A stretch of 42,581 nt of DNA from positions 66,571-109,151 of the forward strand of contig JAGCFO010000039.1 in the NCBI GenBank assembly GCA_017650105.1. The letters run 5' to 3'. The stretch comes from Bacteroidaceae bacterium (GTDB lineage Bacteria > Bacteroidota > Bacteroidia > Bacteroidales > Bacteroidaceae). Both the position numbers and the translations under genes were made by a program. Positions within the stretch are counted from its first letter, which is position 1. Every line of letters starts with the position of its first letter. Shown piece after piece: positions 1 to 7,615 of the stretch. Below the pieces are notes generated by a model. The model was not told the origin of the DNA, made no database searches, and saw only the letters and a list, made by a program, of their open reading frames with translations.

Positions 1-621
1 AGACTTCTGCCGCTCAACAACCTGCAGAACAGCGCTCACAACATCGCTGGCATCGAGAACACACGCGAAGCTCTCCGCTGGGCCTTCTCATCGAAGGTTG
101 GAGACGTTTCACAGATTTTCGAGGCAGGACAGAACGATCATCTGCTCGCTATGAGCCTCGACAAGGTTCATCCGATGGGCTATCGTCCCGTTGACGAAGT
201 GAAGGACATGCTGCGCTACGAGGCACTCAACGACAAGAAAGCCGAAACCATCATGGCTAACGTGAAGAATGTGAACTCGCTTGCCGACGCTGCTGCTCTG
301 GAGAACGCCAAGAGCGACACCCTCGCACGCGTCACTTTCTCATCGCCCGTATTCGTTAGCCTCGTGCCCGCCAGCGAACCCGTCCTGAGCGGCAAAGCTG
401 CCAACATGGAGGTAGGAGAATTCGCAGGTCCCGTTAAGGGCAACGGAGGTATCTACTTCATCCAAGTTGTTGAGAAGAATCAGGGTGCACAGACTTTCGA
501 CGCAGAACAGGAGCAGAAGACTGCAATTGCTACTGCTACCCGCTCGCTGTCGACTGGACGTCTTATCAACGAACTGTTCAGCAAAGCTAAAGTCGTTGAC
601 AACCGCTACATGTTCTTCTAA
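1..621 (+). CDS. PpiD-like periplasmic peptidylprolyl isomerase, C-terminal part
   Basis: The reading frame is open from base 1, so the 5' part lies outside the window; 206 codons and a TAA stop are visible. The fragment resembles the C-terminal third of the long (about 700 aa) Bacteroidetes SurA/PpiD-type foldases. These are inner-membrane-anchored periplasmic chaperones with parvulin domains that help outer-membrane proteins fold. Supporting segments are an early GDVSQIFEAG stretch, a middle region with a PVKGNGGIYFIQV beta-strand pattern, and a terminal VVDNRYMFF, which matches the usual end of this family. No signal peptide or catalytic parvulin core can be checked here. A methionine at 151 is internal and not a start. 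A strong hairpin terminator follows at 653. Family assignment is from recognition of the C-terminus only. Confidence 0.72.
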   Translation, partial: RLLPLNNLQNSAHNIAGIENTREALRWAFSSKVGDVSQIFEAGQNDHLLAMSLDKVHPMGYRPVDEVKDMLRYEALNDKKAETIMANVKNVNSLADAAALENAKSDTLARVTFSSPVFVSLVPASEPVLSGKAANMEVGEFAGPVKGNGGIYFIQVVEKNQGAQTFDAEQEQKTAIATATRSLSTGRLINELFSKAKVVDNRYMFF

Positions 622-652
622 TAGGAAATTGTTCCTATAGAGACAATTTAAT

Positions 653-684
653 AAAAGGTACGCGTGTATGCGCGTACCTTTTTT
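653..684 (+). terminator. Rho-independent terminator after the PpiD-like gene
   Basis: A perfect 12-bp stem (AAAAGGTACGCG at 653-664 with its complement at 671-682) closes a 6-base loop TGTATG. The stem runs into a T-rich stretch. It lies 32 bases after the stop codon. Confidence 0.9.
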
Positions 685-728
685 ATTTGTTTGTTTCCTG
701 TCGTTTTTTATTTGTTTGTTTCCTGCCG
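679..728. repeat. Two tandem copies of a 25-bp T-rich unit
   Basis: Bases 679-703 and 704-728 are the same 25-bp unit (six T, ATTTGTTTGTTTCCTG, then TCG or CCG) with a single mismatch. The first copy starts inside the terminator T-tract, so the T-run and what follows have been duplicated. The pair sits between two convergent genes. No function is evident. Confidence 0.8.
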
Positions 729-795
729 TCAAGCGATTTTCTCATCTCGTGCAGGAGAGTGAAGCTGCCTCAAAGATGCTGGCAGACCTACTTGC

Positions 796-1545
796 CTACC
801 CGTGTGTGTTTGCCATACGGAAAGCAGGCATGATGAAATCCTGCAGGTGCTTGTTGTCGGAGTTCCGAAGTCCCTCTTTCGTCCCGCTCCACGAGGCGTG
901 CCCCTCATGGATGAAGAGGATGTTCTCTCCTATTCCGAAGACGGAATTCATGTCGTGCGTGTTGACAATCGTTGTCATCCCCAGCTCATGGGTGATGGAA
1001 AGAATCAATTCGTCGATGATGAGCGACGACACCGGGTCAAGTCCCGAGTTGGGCTCATCGCAGAAAAGATAGCGGGGATTCAGCACGATAGCGCGGGCTA
1101 TCGCCACACGTTTCTGCATTCCTCCGCTCAGTTCGGAAGGCATTTTTGAGCAGGCATCCCGCATTCCCACTCGCTCCAAGCACTCTTCAGCTCGCATCCG
1201 CTGAACATGCTGCGTTTCGTCCGAGAACATCGCAAGTGGGAACATCACATTGTCAATCACGTTCATTGAGTCAAACAAGGCTGAACCCTGAAAGAGCATC
1301 CCTATCTCCTGCCGAAGCAGACTCTTCTCTTTCTTCCCGAGAGAGAAGAAGTCGCGCCCGTCATACAGCACTTGCCCCTTATCCGGCTCGAGCAAACCCA
1401 CAAGACATTTCAGCAACACAGTCTTCCCTGCCCCGCTCCGCCCGATTATCAGGTTTGCTATTCCGTCGTGAAAGTCGGCAGTGATGTCTGACAGCGCTTC
1501 CTGCCCGTCGTCGAACGTCTTGAAAATATGTTTCGCCTGTATCAC
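796..1545 (-). CDS. mlaF: MlaF-type ABC transporter ATP-binding protein
   Basis: This is the ATPase of a phospholipid transporter of the Mla (YrbF) family, which works with MlaE in the inner membrane to keep the outer membrane asymmetric. The 249-aa protein has a Walker A GRSGAGKT at residues 35-42, the signature LSGG at 139-142 followed by MQKRVAIARA, and a Walker B YLFCDEP at 159-165. The MQKR form after LSGG is typical of MlaF. The start is a GTG at 1545, only 4 bases after the mlaE stop, so the two are translationally close. No MlaD-like substrate-binding gene follows: the next gene is convergent and unrelated, so that partner must be encoded elsewhere. Confidence 0.9.
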   Translation of the reverse strand: MIQAKHIFKTFDDGQEALSDITADFHDGIANLIIGRSGAGKTVLLKCLVGLLEPDKGQVLYDGRDFFSLGKKEKSLLRQEIGMLFQGSALFDSMNVIDNVMFPLAMFSDETQHVQRMRAEECLERVGMRDACSKMPSELSGGMQKRVAIARAIVLNPRYLFCDEPNSGLDPVSSLIIDELILSITHELGMTTIVNTHDMNSVFGIGENILFIHEGHASWSGTKEGLRNSDNKHLQDFIMPAFRMANTHG

Positions 1546-1549
1546 AATC

Positions 1550-2296
1550 TTATCCCAGTAGAAGGTTCGTCAATAGCAAATCGGAGAACAATATGATGAT
1601 GCTGCTCCACACCACAGCATCGGTGCTTGCCTTACCCACTTCGACAGACCCTCCCCGCACGTTGTATCCGCAATACGAGGAGACGCTGCTGATAATCAGC
1701 GCAAACACATACGATTTAATGAACCCCGACCAAACATACCACTCGTTGAAGTCGTGCCGCAAGCCAAACGCCAACGTCTCAACGGGCATGATGTCCATTA
1801 TCACACATATCCCGAAGGCTCCAATCAAGCCGGCAGCCACGCTCAGGATGTCGATGACGGGGATAAACAACACAAAACCCGCTATCTTGGGCAGAATGAC
1901 ATAGTTAGCAGAGTTCACCCCCATCACGTCGAGGGCATCAATCTGCTGCGTCACGCGCATAGTGCCAATCTCCGACGCAATGTGCGAGCCCACCTTGCCT
2001 GCCAGAATCACGCAGACGATGGTGGTAGAGAATTCCAGCAGCAGCACCTCGCGCGTAGCATATCCGATAGCGAAGCGAGGCAGCCAAGGGAAATCGATGT
2101 TCAGCTTTATCTGCAGCACCAGCAGGGCGCCGATAAACAGGGAGATTATGAGCACGAGCGGAATGCTGCTCACTCCCAGCGAATACATATTCTGAAACAT
2201 CTGCTTCAGGAAAAGTCTGCTCCGCTGAGGGCGCACAAACGTCTGCCTCATAAGCAACAGATAACGGCCTAAAGTCTGCAACGCGCGGCTTATCAT
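1550..2296 (-). CDS. mlaE: MlaE-type ABC transporter permease
   Basis: This 248-aa integral membrane protein belongs to the MlaE (YrbE, DUF140) permease family. It forms the inner-membrane channel of the Mla phospholipid transport complex. Several hydrophobic segments are visible, including IPLVLIISLFIGALLVLQI and IAGFVLFIPVIDILSVAAG. The conserved family patch EIGTMRVTQQIDALDVMG is present; it is the cytoplasmic coupling region in this family. It is transcribed first, with mlaF 4 bases downstream. A TACTTTTG box at 2308-2301 lies only 4 bases before the ATG, so the transcript may have almost no leader. Confidence 0.92.
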   Translation of the reverse strand: MISRALQTLGRYLLLMRQTFVRPQRSRLFLKQMFQNMYSLGVSSIPLVLIISLFIGALLVLQIKLNIDFPWLPRFAIGYATREVLLLEFSTTIVCVILAGKVGSHIASEIGTMRVTQQIDALDVMGVNSANYVILPKIAGFVLFIPVIDILSVAAGLIGAFGICVIMDIMPVETLAFGLRHDFNEWYVWSGFIKSYVFALIISSVSSYCGYNVRGGSVEVGKASTDAVVWSSIIILFSDLLLTNLLLG

Positions 2297-2300
2297 AGGG

Positions 2301-2308
2301 CAAAAGTA
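2301..2308 (-). promoter_or_regulatory. Candidate -7 box for mlaE-mlaF
   Basis: On the minus strand this reads TACTTTTG, matching the Bacteroidetes TAnnTTTG -7 element. No good TTG is found 19-21 bases upstream. The box ends 4 bases before the mlaE ATG, implying a leaderless or nearly leaderless mRNA if it is used. Confidence 0.45.
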
Positions 2309-2327
2309 CTAAAAAATGCTATCATAT

Positions 2328-2358
2328 TTGATTTTCAGCGAAAAAAAACGTACCTTTG
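2328..2358 (+). promoter_or_regulatory. Promoter for lptB
   Basis: TTG at 2328-2330, a 20-base spacer and TACCTTTG at 2351-2358 fit the Bacteroidetes vegetative promoter. It faces away from the mlaE promoter about 45 bases to the left. It also rules out the TTG at 2356 as a start codon. Confidence 0.75.
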
Positions 2359-2451
2359 AGGCAAAATTGCGACAATACGGCATTGTGCCGACAGTCTTCT
2401 TATGTTTTTTGCACCATCACTATGACAGAGCAACAGGGAGAAAGCTACAAA

Positions 2452-3462
2452 ATGATGCTTCGCACCGAAGGGTTAATCAAACGCTACGGTAAGCGTACCG
2501 TTGTCAACAACGTGTCTATCAACGTACGGCAAGGGGAAATCGTGGGACTGCTGGGGCCTAACGGAGCGGGAAAGACAACATCGTTCTACATGACAACAGG
2601 ACTGATTCCGACAAACGGGGGAAAAATCTTCATCGACGATGAGGAAATCACCGGATTTCCCGTCTACAAGCGTGCTGCGAAGGGAATCGGCTATCTGCCG
2701 CAAGAAGCTAGCGTCTTCCGCAAAATGACTGTCGAGGACAACATCATCTCCGTGCTGGAGATGAGGAAAGACATCAACCGAGAGCAGCAAAAAGAGAAGT
2801 TGGAAAGCCTCATCGCCGAGTTCCACCTTCAGAAAGTGCGCAAGAACAAGGGAGACCAGCTCTCGGGAGGAGAACGGCGCCGTACCGAGATAGCACGATG
2901 TCTCGCTATCGATCCTCGCTTCATCATGCTTGACGAACCCTTCGCAGGAGTCGACCCCATTGCTGTGGAAGACATTCAGCACATCGTGTGGAGCTTGAAA
3001 TACAAGAACATCGGCATCCTCATCACAGACCATAACGTGCAGGAAACGCTGTCGATTACCGACAGAGCATACCTTCTGTTTGAGGGTCGAATTCTTTTCC
3101 AAGGAACGCCCGAAGAACTGGCTGCCAACGATATCGTGAGAGCTAAATATCTGGGTAGCAACTTCATACTGCGCAAAAAAGACTTTATGGTTGCTCCTCC
3201 CGAATTTGTCAAACGGCAGGAGGAAGCTGAGAAAGCAACATCTTCGGCTGAGAAGAAGGAACCGCTCGAGGAGAAGAAAGAATCCCGCGAGGAGAAGAAA
3301 GAATCCTGCGAGGAGAAGAAAGAATCCTGCGAGGAGAAGAAAGAATCGTTTGAGGAGGAGAAAACATCTTTCACGGAGAAGCCTGCCGATGAGGAAAAGG
3401 AAAAACTGCAAGATGCGGGCGTGAATGACGAGCAGGCTGCATCAGAAGGAACCGAAGAATAA
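2452..3462 (+). CDS. lptB: LptB, LPS export ABC ATPase, with a repetitive charged C-terminal tail
   Basis: LptB is the cytoplasmic ATPase of the Lpt complex, which extracts lipopolysaccharide from the inner membrane for transport to the cell surface. From ATG 2452 the protein is 336 aa and begins MMLRTEGLIKRYGK as in relatives; an in-frame ATG at 2422 is a less likely start. The Walker A GPNGAGKT is at residues 35-42. LSGGERRRTEIARCLA and FIMLDEPFAGVDP follow, with ITDHNVQETL as the switch region, all characteristic of LptB. The conserved domain ends near residue 246 (RKKDFM). The remaining 90 residues are almost only Glu, Lys and Ser in 7-residue repeats (KKESREE, KKESCEE), which is not normal for LptB. 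The M6 protease gene starts 27 bases downstream. Confidence 0.93.
   Translation: MMLRTEGLIKRYGKRTVVNNVSINVRQGEIVGLLGPNGAGKTTSFYMTTGLIPTNGGKIFIDDEEITGFPVYKRAAKGIGYLPQEASVFRKMTVEDNIISVLEMRKDINREQQKEKLESLIAEFHLQKVRKNKGDQLSGGERRRTEIARCLAIDPRFIMLDEPFAGVDPIAVEDIQHIVWSLKYKNIGILITDHNVQETLSITDRAYLLFEGRILFQGTPEELAANDIVRAKYLGSNFILRKKDFMVAPPEFVKRQEEAEKATSSAEKKEPLEEKKESREEKKESCEEKKESCEEKKESFEEEKTSFTEKPADEEKEKLQDAGVNDEQAASEGTEE
3247..3372 (+). repeat. Six 21-bp tandem units encoding the LptB tail
   Basis: Six consecutive 21-bp (7-codon) units run in frame. The four central ones (3268-3351) are nearly identical, built on GAGGAGAAGAAAGAATCC; the outer two are degenerate. With the phase shifted by 6 bases, units such as 3274-3294 match the intergenic 21-bp unit at 11938-11958 at 17 of 21 positions. 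Confidence 0.88.
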
Positions 3463-3489
3463 TCCTAACCACGCCAGACTAAAACATTT

Positions 3490-5157
3490 ATGAAGCGTCT
3501 CCCCATACTCCTGCTGCTGCTCTCGTGCGCTATCATCATCTGCGCAGCACCAGCACGTCGCGGGCTTTTCCACAAGCAGCTGCCTGACGGAACCGTCGTG
3601 AAGGTACGCCTCGTGGGAGACGAATTCAGTCATGCCTTCCTCACCGAGAAGGGAGAGCTGATGCAAGAAGACGAAGACGGTTCCCTTTCCCCTACTACTT
3701 GGGACGTCTTCTACCAACAGAAGCAAGCCAACAAGGTAAAAGCCAACGCCCCAGCCTACCGCATGAAGGACTTCCCCACAGAGGGCGAGGTGCGAGGAGC
3801 AGTGCTGCTGGTTTCCTTCTCAGACCTTCCCTTCACCATTCCTGACGACTCCATACGCAATCTTCTCACCCGGCGCTTCAATGCAGAGCATTACAGCGAG
3901 GAGATATCCTTTGCCGAATACAGCAAAGCCTACGACGACACCCTGCGGCTCAAGTGTACCATCCCAGGAAGCGCCCGAGACTACTTCAAAGACCAGTCGT
4001 ACGGCAAATTCTGCCCCTCGTTCGACGTGTTCGGACCCGTGCAGCTCGACACTACGCTCGCCTACTACGGAGGAAACGGGCGCAAGGGTGCCGGAGGAGA
4101 CGTCAACGTGCGCAAAATGATGAAGGAAGCCTGCCTGAAAATACACGAAAAAGGAGAAATCGACTTCTCTCGCTACGACAGCGACGATGACGGATATGTC
4201 GATTTCATCTACATCGTTTATGCCGGCTTCGACGAGGCTCAGTTCGGAGGGCCCAACAGCATATGGGCAAAATCGTGGACGCTCGACACACCTCTTGAGC
4301 TTGACGGCATCAAGCTGAGCCGCTTTGCCTGCTCGGCAGAACTGACTGTAGACGTGAACGTTGTTGCCGGCGTAGGCACCTTCGTGCACGAGATGAGCCA
4401 CATCCTGGGACTGCCTGACTTCTACAACGTCAACGACATCAACGACTTTGCGATGAGCTGCTGGAGCATAATGGACTACGGTATGTACACAGCCGAAGGA
4501 TTCGCGCCACAGGGATACACATCGTTTGAGAGATACTCCCTCGGATGGATTCCTATGCAGACGCTGTCGGAGCCTGACACCATTGCGCTGAGGAGAACCG
4601 ACGACGAGCCCACAGGCTGGCGCACATTTGTCAGCGACAACGACACCACAGCCTTCTACATCTTCGAAAACATCCAACGAAACGAGCCTCAGAACGACAG
4701 CATCTGGGGCAACTGGTTCAGGTATTCGCCCACCTACGGGCTCATGATTACGTGCGTCAACTACGAATCGTCGTCGTGGGTGAGCAATCATGTCAACAGC
4801 TCGAAGGACAAACACCGCTACTACATCGTCCCAGCCAACAACAGCTATGTGTTCGACACCGAGAACATGCAGCTCTTCGGCACCAAGAACCACTCCTTCG
4901 GGCCTTCCACAACGCCCTCCAGCATCACTTCGTTCGGCATCACGATGGATAAAACCCTCACGGGCATCACGAGCGAGAAGGGAGGACTCTGCCGATTCAA
5001 CTTCAACGGATACGTCGACACCATCGTGCAGCGCGACTTGCCTGCCACAGACGACGAAGAGGAAATCATTTACTTCATCAACAGCGCGATACGCATAGTG
5101 CGGAAAGGCGACAGAGTATTCAAGCAGCTCAACACGGAAGGCATCTTCTCGCATTGA
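3490..5157 (+). CDS. Secreted M6-family zinc metalloprotease
   Basis: This is a 555-aa exported protease of the M6 (immune inhibitor A-like) family. A signal peptide is clear at the N-terminus (KR, then LPILLLLLSCAIIICAAPA). The zinc site HEMSHILGLPD at residues 300-310 has the M6 pattern HExxHxxGxxD, giving His300, His304 and probably Asp310 as ligands and Glu301 as the catalytic base. A DSDDDGYVD segment before it looks like a calcium-binding loop. No C-terminal sorting domain of the Por type is obvious. It lies 27 bases after lptB and probably shares its transcript, although no functional link is evident. The substrate cannot be told from the sequence. Confidence 0.88.
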   Translation: MKRLPILLLLLSCAIIICAAPARRGLFHKQLPDGTVVKVRLVGDEFSHAFLTEKGELMQEDEDGSLSPTTWDVFYQQKQANKVKANAPAYRMKDFPTEGEVRGAVLLVSFSDLPFTIPDDSIRNLLTRRFNAEHYSEEISFAEYSKAYDDTLRLKCTIPGSARDYFKDQSYGKFCPSFDVFGPVQLDTTLAYYGGNGRKGAGGDVNVRKMMKEACLKIHEKGEIDFSRYDSDDDGYVDFIYIVYAGFDEAQFGGPNSIWAKSWTLDTPLELDGIKLSRFACSAELTVDVNVVAGVGTFVHEMSHILGLPDFYNVNDINDFAMSCWSIMDYGMYTAEGFAPQGYTSFERYSLGWIPMQTLSEPDTIALRRTDDEPTGWRTFVSDNDTTAFYIFENIQRNEPQNDSIWGNWFRYSPTYGLMITCVNYESSSWVSNHVNSSKDKHRYYIVPANNSYVFDTENMQLFGTKNHSFGPSTTPSSITSFGITMDKTLTGITSEKGGLCRFNFNGYVDTIVQRDLPATDDEEEIIYFINSAIRIVRKGDRVFKQLNTEGIFSH

Positions 5158-5229
5158 TTCTCTCTTCCCGGCTCAAGGGAGACAACGTTTCCCGTCGGCG
5201 CGAGAAAGGAGCCGAAAATATGTATTACC

Positions 5230-5304
5230 AAAAAAAAATTTTTCCTTCTTCATATCGCGATATTTGTTCTCCAAAAAAAATTTTCCCTTCTTCATATTTC
5301 ACGC
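5230..5304 (-). repeat. Dispersed TCGCGA palindromic element, two units at 42-bp period
   Basis: The stretch 5158-5424 has no gene. It holds this element, a possible weak stem CGGCTC/GAGCCG at 5169-5214, and otherwise nothing I recognise. Read on the minus strand, the full unit starts GGAGAACAAATATCGCGATA, continues TGAAGAAGG and ends in an A-tract/T-tract junction. The second unit (5273-5304 on the plus strand) repeats the A/T junction and CCCTTCTTCATAT 42 bases further on. Bases 5244-5272 are identical over 29 nt to 29552-29580 on the other strand. Confidence 0.88.
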
Positions 5305-5401
5305 AAGCAAAATAACTCCGAGACACACCTCCCGAACCATCCATCCGCATGAACGGAAACGACAAAGTGGAGGGCACGATAAATAAAATAGGAGCAGAAG
5401 G

Positions 5402-5432
5402 TTGTGTTTATACGAAAAAAGCACTATCTTTG
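5402..5432 (+). promoter_or_regulatory. Promoter for tig
   Basis: TTG at 5402-5404, a 20-base spacer and TATCTTTG at 5425-5432 match the Bacteroidetes consensus. The leader to the ATG is about 38 bases. Confidence 0.8.
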
Positions 5433-5474
5433 CAGCCCTAAACGAAATAAGGAAACAAAAAACATCATAAAAGA

Positions 5475-6839
5475 ATGGACATTAAACTACAAAACCTCAA
5501 CGACGTGAGCGCTAAGCTTACCGTCACGTTGGCTCCCGCCGACTACGAAGAAAAAGTGAATCAGTCACTTAAGACATTCCGCAAGAAAGCCAACCTTCCC
5601 GGCTTCCGCCCCGGAATGGTTCCCATGAGCCTCATTCAGAAGCAGTACGGGCTCTCCATCAAGATTGACGAAATCAACAAGATGCTGCAGGAAGCCATCT
5701 ACAACTACATCAAAGAGAACAAGATAGAGGTTCTCGGCGAACCGCTCCCCAACGAAGAGCAGCAGAAGGGTATCCACATCGAGCGCGACGAGGAGATGAG
5801 CTTCGAGTACGACCTGGCTATCGCACCCAAGTTCGACGCCACCCTGTCGGACGCAGACGTTGTCCCCTACTACACCATCAAGGTTACCGACGAGATGGTT
5901 AACAACCAGATCGACTCCTACACCCAGCGCAACGGGCGCTACGACAGCGTGGAGGAATACAAGGACGGTGATATGGTGAAGGGTATCATCAGCGAGCTCG
6001 ACGAGACAGGCAGCACCAAAGAGGGAGGCATCCGTCACGAGAACGCCACCATCCTGCCGCGCTACATGCACGACGAGGCAAGCAAGACGCTCTTTGAGGA
6101 CACCAAGAAGGGCGACATCGTCACCCTCAACCCCCGCAAGGCATACGACGGAAACGAAACCGAGCTGACAACCCTGCTGGGCATCACAAAGGAGCAGGCT
6201 AAGGAGGTAAACGGAGACTTCAGCCTCCAGATTACCGACATCACCCGCTTCGTGCCGGGCGAGCTGAACCAGGAGCTCTTCGACCAAGTGTACGGCGAAG
6301 GCACCGTGAAGAGCGAGGAGGAATTCAAGGCAAAGGTTAAGGCCGACATCGCAGCCCAGCTGGCTCCCGAGAGCGACTATCGCTTCCTCATCGACTTCCG
6401 CAAGTATATGATGGACCGCGTAGGCAAGCTCCCCTTCGCCGAAGACCTGCTCAAGCGCATCCTCCTCGAAAACCGCGAAGACAAAGACACCGCCAAGATG
6501 GAAGAAGAGTTCCCCAAGACTCTTGAAGAACTCCAGTGGCACCTCATCTACGAGGAGCTCATCCGCAATGCCGACATCAAAATCGAGCAGAAGGACATCG
6601 AGGCTCAGGCAAAGGAAGCCGTCCGCGCACAGTTTGCCCAGTACGGCATGACCAACATTCCCGACGAGCTGCTTGCTAACTATGCCAAAGATATGCTCGG
6701 CAAGAAAGAATCGGTACAGAACCTTGCCGACCGCGCTATCGAGAGCAAGCTCATCGCCGCACTCAAGAAAACCGTCAAGCTGAAGAAGAAAACCGTCAGC
6801 ACGGAAGACTTCAACAAGCTTTTCGAGGAGAAGAAATAA
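5475..6839 (+). CDS. tig: Trigger factor, ribosome-associated chaperone
   Basis: Trigger factor binds the ribosome exit tunnel and shelters nascent chains. The 454-aa length fits Bacteroidetes homologs (about 450 aa). The N-terminal ribosome-binding domain is visible, with the signature GFRPGMVP near residues 44-51. A central region around residues 150-250 stands where the FKBP-like prolyl isomerase domain lies, but it is weakly conserved by eye. A helical, charged C-terminal chaperone domain ends in Lys-rich sequence. The gene has its own promoter and heads a cluster with clpP and clpX, an order widely conserved in bacteria and linking folding to proteolysis. Confidence 0.95.
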   Translation: MDIKLQNLNDVSAKLTVTLAPADYEEKVNQSLKTFRKKANLPGFRPGMVPMSLIQKQYGLSIKIDEINKMLQEAIYNYIKENKIEVLGEPLPNEEQQKGIHIERDEEMSFEYDLAIAPKFDATLSDADVVPYYTIKVTDEMVNNQIDSYTQRNGRYDSVEEYKDGDMVKGIISELDETGSTKEGGIRHENATILPRYMHDEASKTLFEDTKKGDIVTLNPRKAYDGNETELTTLLGITKEQAKEVNGDFSLQITDITRFVPGELNQELFDQVYGEGTVKSEEEFKAKVKADIAAQLAPESDYRFLIDFRKYMMDRVGKLPFAEDLLKRILLENREDKDTAKMEEEFPKTLEELQWHLIYEELIRNADIKIEQKDIEAQAKEAVRAQFAQYGMTNIPDELLANYAKDMLGKKESVQNLADRAIESKLIAALKKTVKLKKKTVSTEDFNKLFEEKK

Positions 6840-6859
6840 TATACAATAGGAAAAGGAGT

Positions 6860-6891
6860 ACGTCAAGGAGTCCCTCTAGGCCCCTTGACGT
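6860..6891 (+). other. Hairpin between tig and clpP
   Basis: A perfect 9-bp stem ACGTCAAGG (6860-6868) / CCTTGACGT (6883-6891) surrounds a 14-base loop, 20 bases after the tig stop. It lacks a T-run, so it may be an RNA processing or attenuating structure and not a full terminator. Confidence 0.6.
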
Positions 6892-6933
6892 TCCATTCTC
6901 ATAGACTCATTAACTTACCCAAAAACACCGACA

Positions 6934-7602
6934 ATGAAAGACGACTTTAAGAAATTTGCCACAAAGCATTTGAACATCAACAGTATGGTGCTCGACGACG
7001 TCATCAGCGCACAGAACCAGTACCTCAACCCCTACATCCTCGAGGAGCGTCAGCTCAACGTCACCCAGATGGATGTCTTCAGCCGACTGATGATGGACCG
7101 CATCATCTTCCTCGGCACACAAATCGACGACTACACGGCAAACACCCTCCAGGCACAGTTGCTCTACCTCGACTCCGTTGACAGCGGCAAGGACATCAGC
7201 ATTTACATCAACAGTCCCGGCGGAAGCGTGTATGCAGGATTGGGCATCTACGACACGATGCAGTTCATCAGCAGCGATGTAGCAACTATCTGCACAGGTA
7301 TGGCTGCCTCAATGGCTGCCGTTCTGCTGGTAGCAGGCAAGGAAGGCAAACGCTCAGCCCTCACTCACAGCCGAGTGATGATACATCAGCCGATGGGAGG
7401 TGCACAAGGGCAGGCAAGCGACATCGAGATTACCGCCCGTGAGATACAGAAACTGAAAAAAGAACTCTACACCATCATAGCCGACCACTCCCACACCGAT
7501 TTCGAGAAAGTATGGGCAGATAGCGACAGAGACTACTGGATGACAGCCCAGGAAGCCAAAGACTACGGCATGATTGACGAAGTTCTCACCCGCTCAAAAT
7601 AA
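6934..7602 (+). CDS. clpP: ClpP, ATP-dependent Clp protease proteolytic subunit
   Basis: ClpP is the serine protease barrel that degrades substrates unfolded by ClpX in the cytoplasm. The 222-aa protein has the triad Ser126 (GMAASMA), His151 (VMIHQP) and Asp200 (DSDRDYW), with spacings 25 and 49, the same as in E. coli ClpP. The oxyanion-forming SPGGSVYAG lies at residues 94-102. The N-terminal part (about 40 residues before [14 protein letters not shown]) is longer than in E. coli, as is common in Bacteroidetes. clpX begins 13 bases downstream, so the two are surely co-transcribed. Confidence 0.96.
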   Translation: MKDDFKKFATKHLNINSMVLDDVISAQNQYLNPYILEERQLNVTQMDVFSRLMMDRIIFLGTQIDDYTANTLQAQLLYLDSVDSGKDISIYINSPGGSVYAGLGIYDTMQFISSDVATICTGMAASMAAVLLVAGKEGKRSALTHSRVMIHQPMGGAQGQASDIEITAREIQKLKKELYTIIADHSHTDFEKVWADSDRDYWMTAQEAKDYGMIDEVLTRSK

Positions 7603-7615
7603 CGAACCTATCACG

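Noticed and set aside
2356..2451. Upstream TTG or ATG starts for LptB (2356, 2422)
   Set aside because: The TTG lies in the promoter -7 box; 2422 would add ten residues not seen in the family, whose members begin at the MMLRTE position.
2473..3411. Minus-strand frame with FFLLLAG repeats over lptB
   Set aside because: The repeats are the complement of the LptB tail units, not a membrane protein.
3820..5154. 444-codon open frame on the minus strand over the M6 protease
   Set aside because: It mirrors the real gene; the plus-strand protein has a signal peptide and zinc motif, while the antisense product has no recognisable domain.
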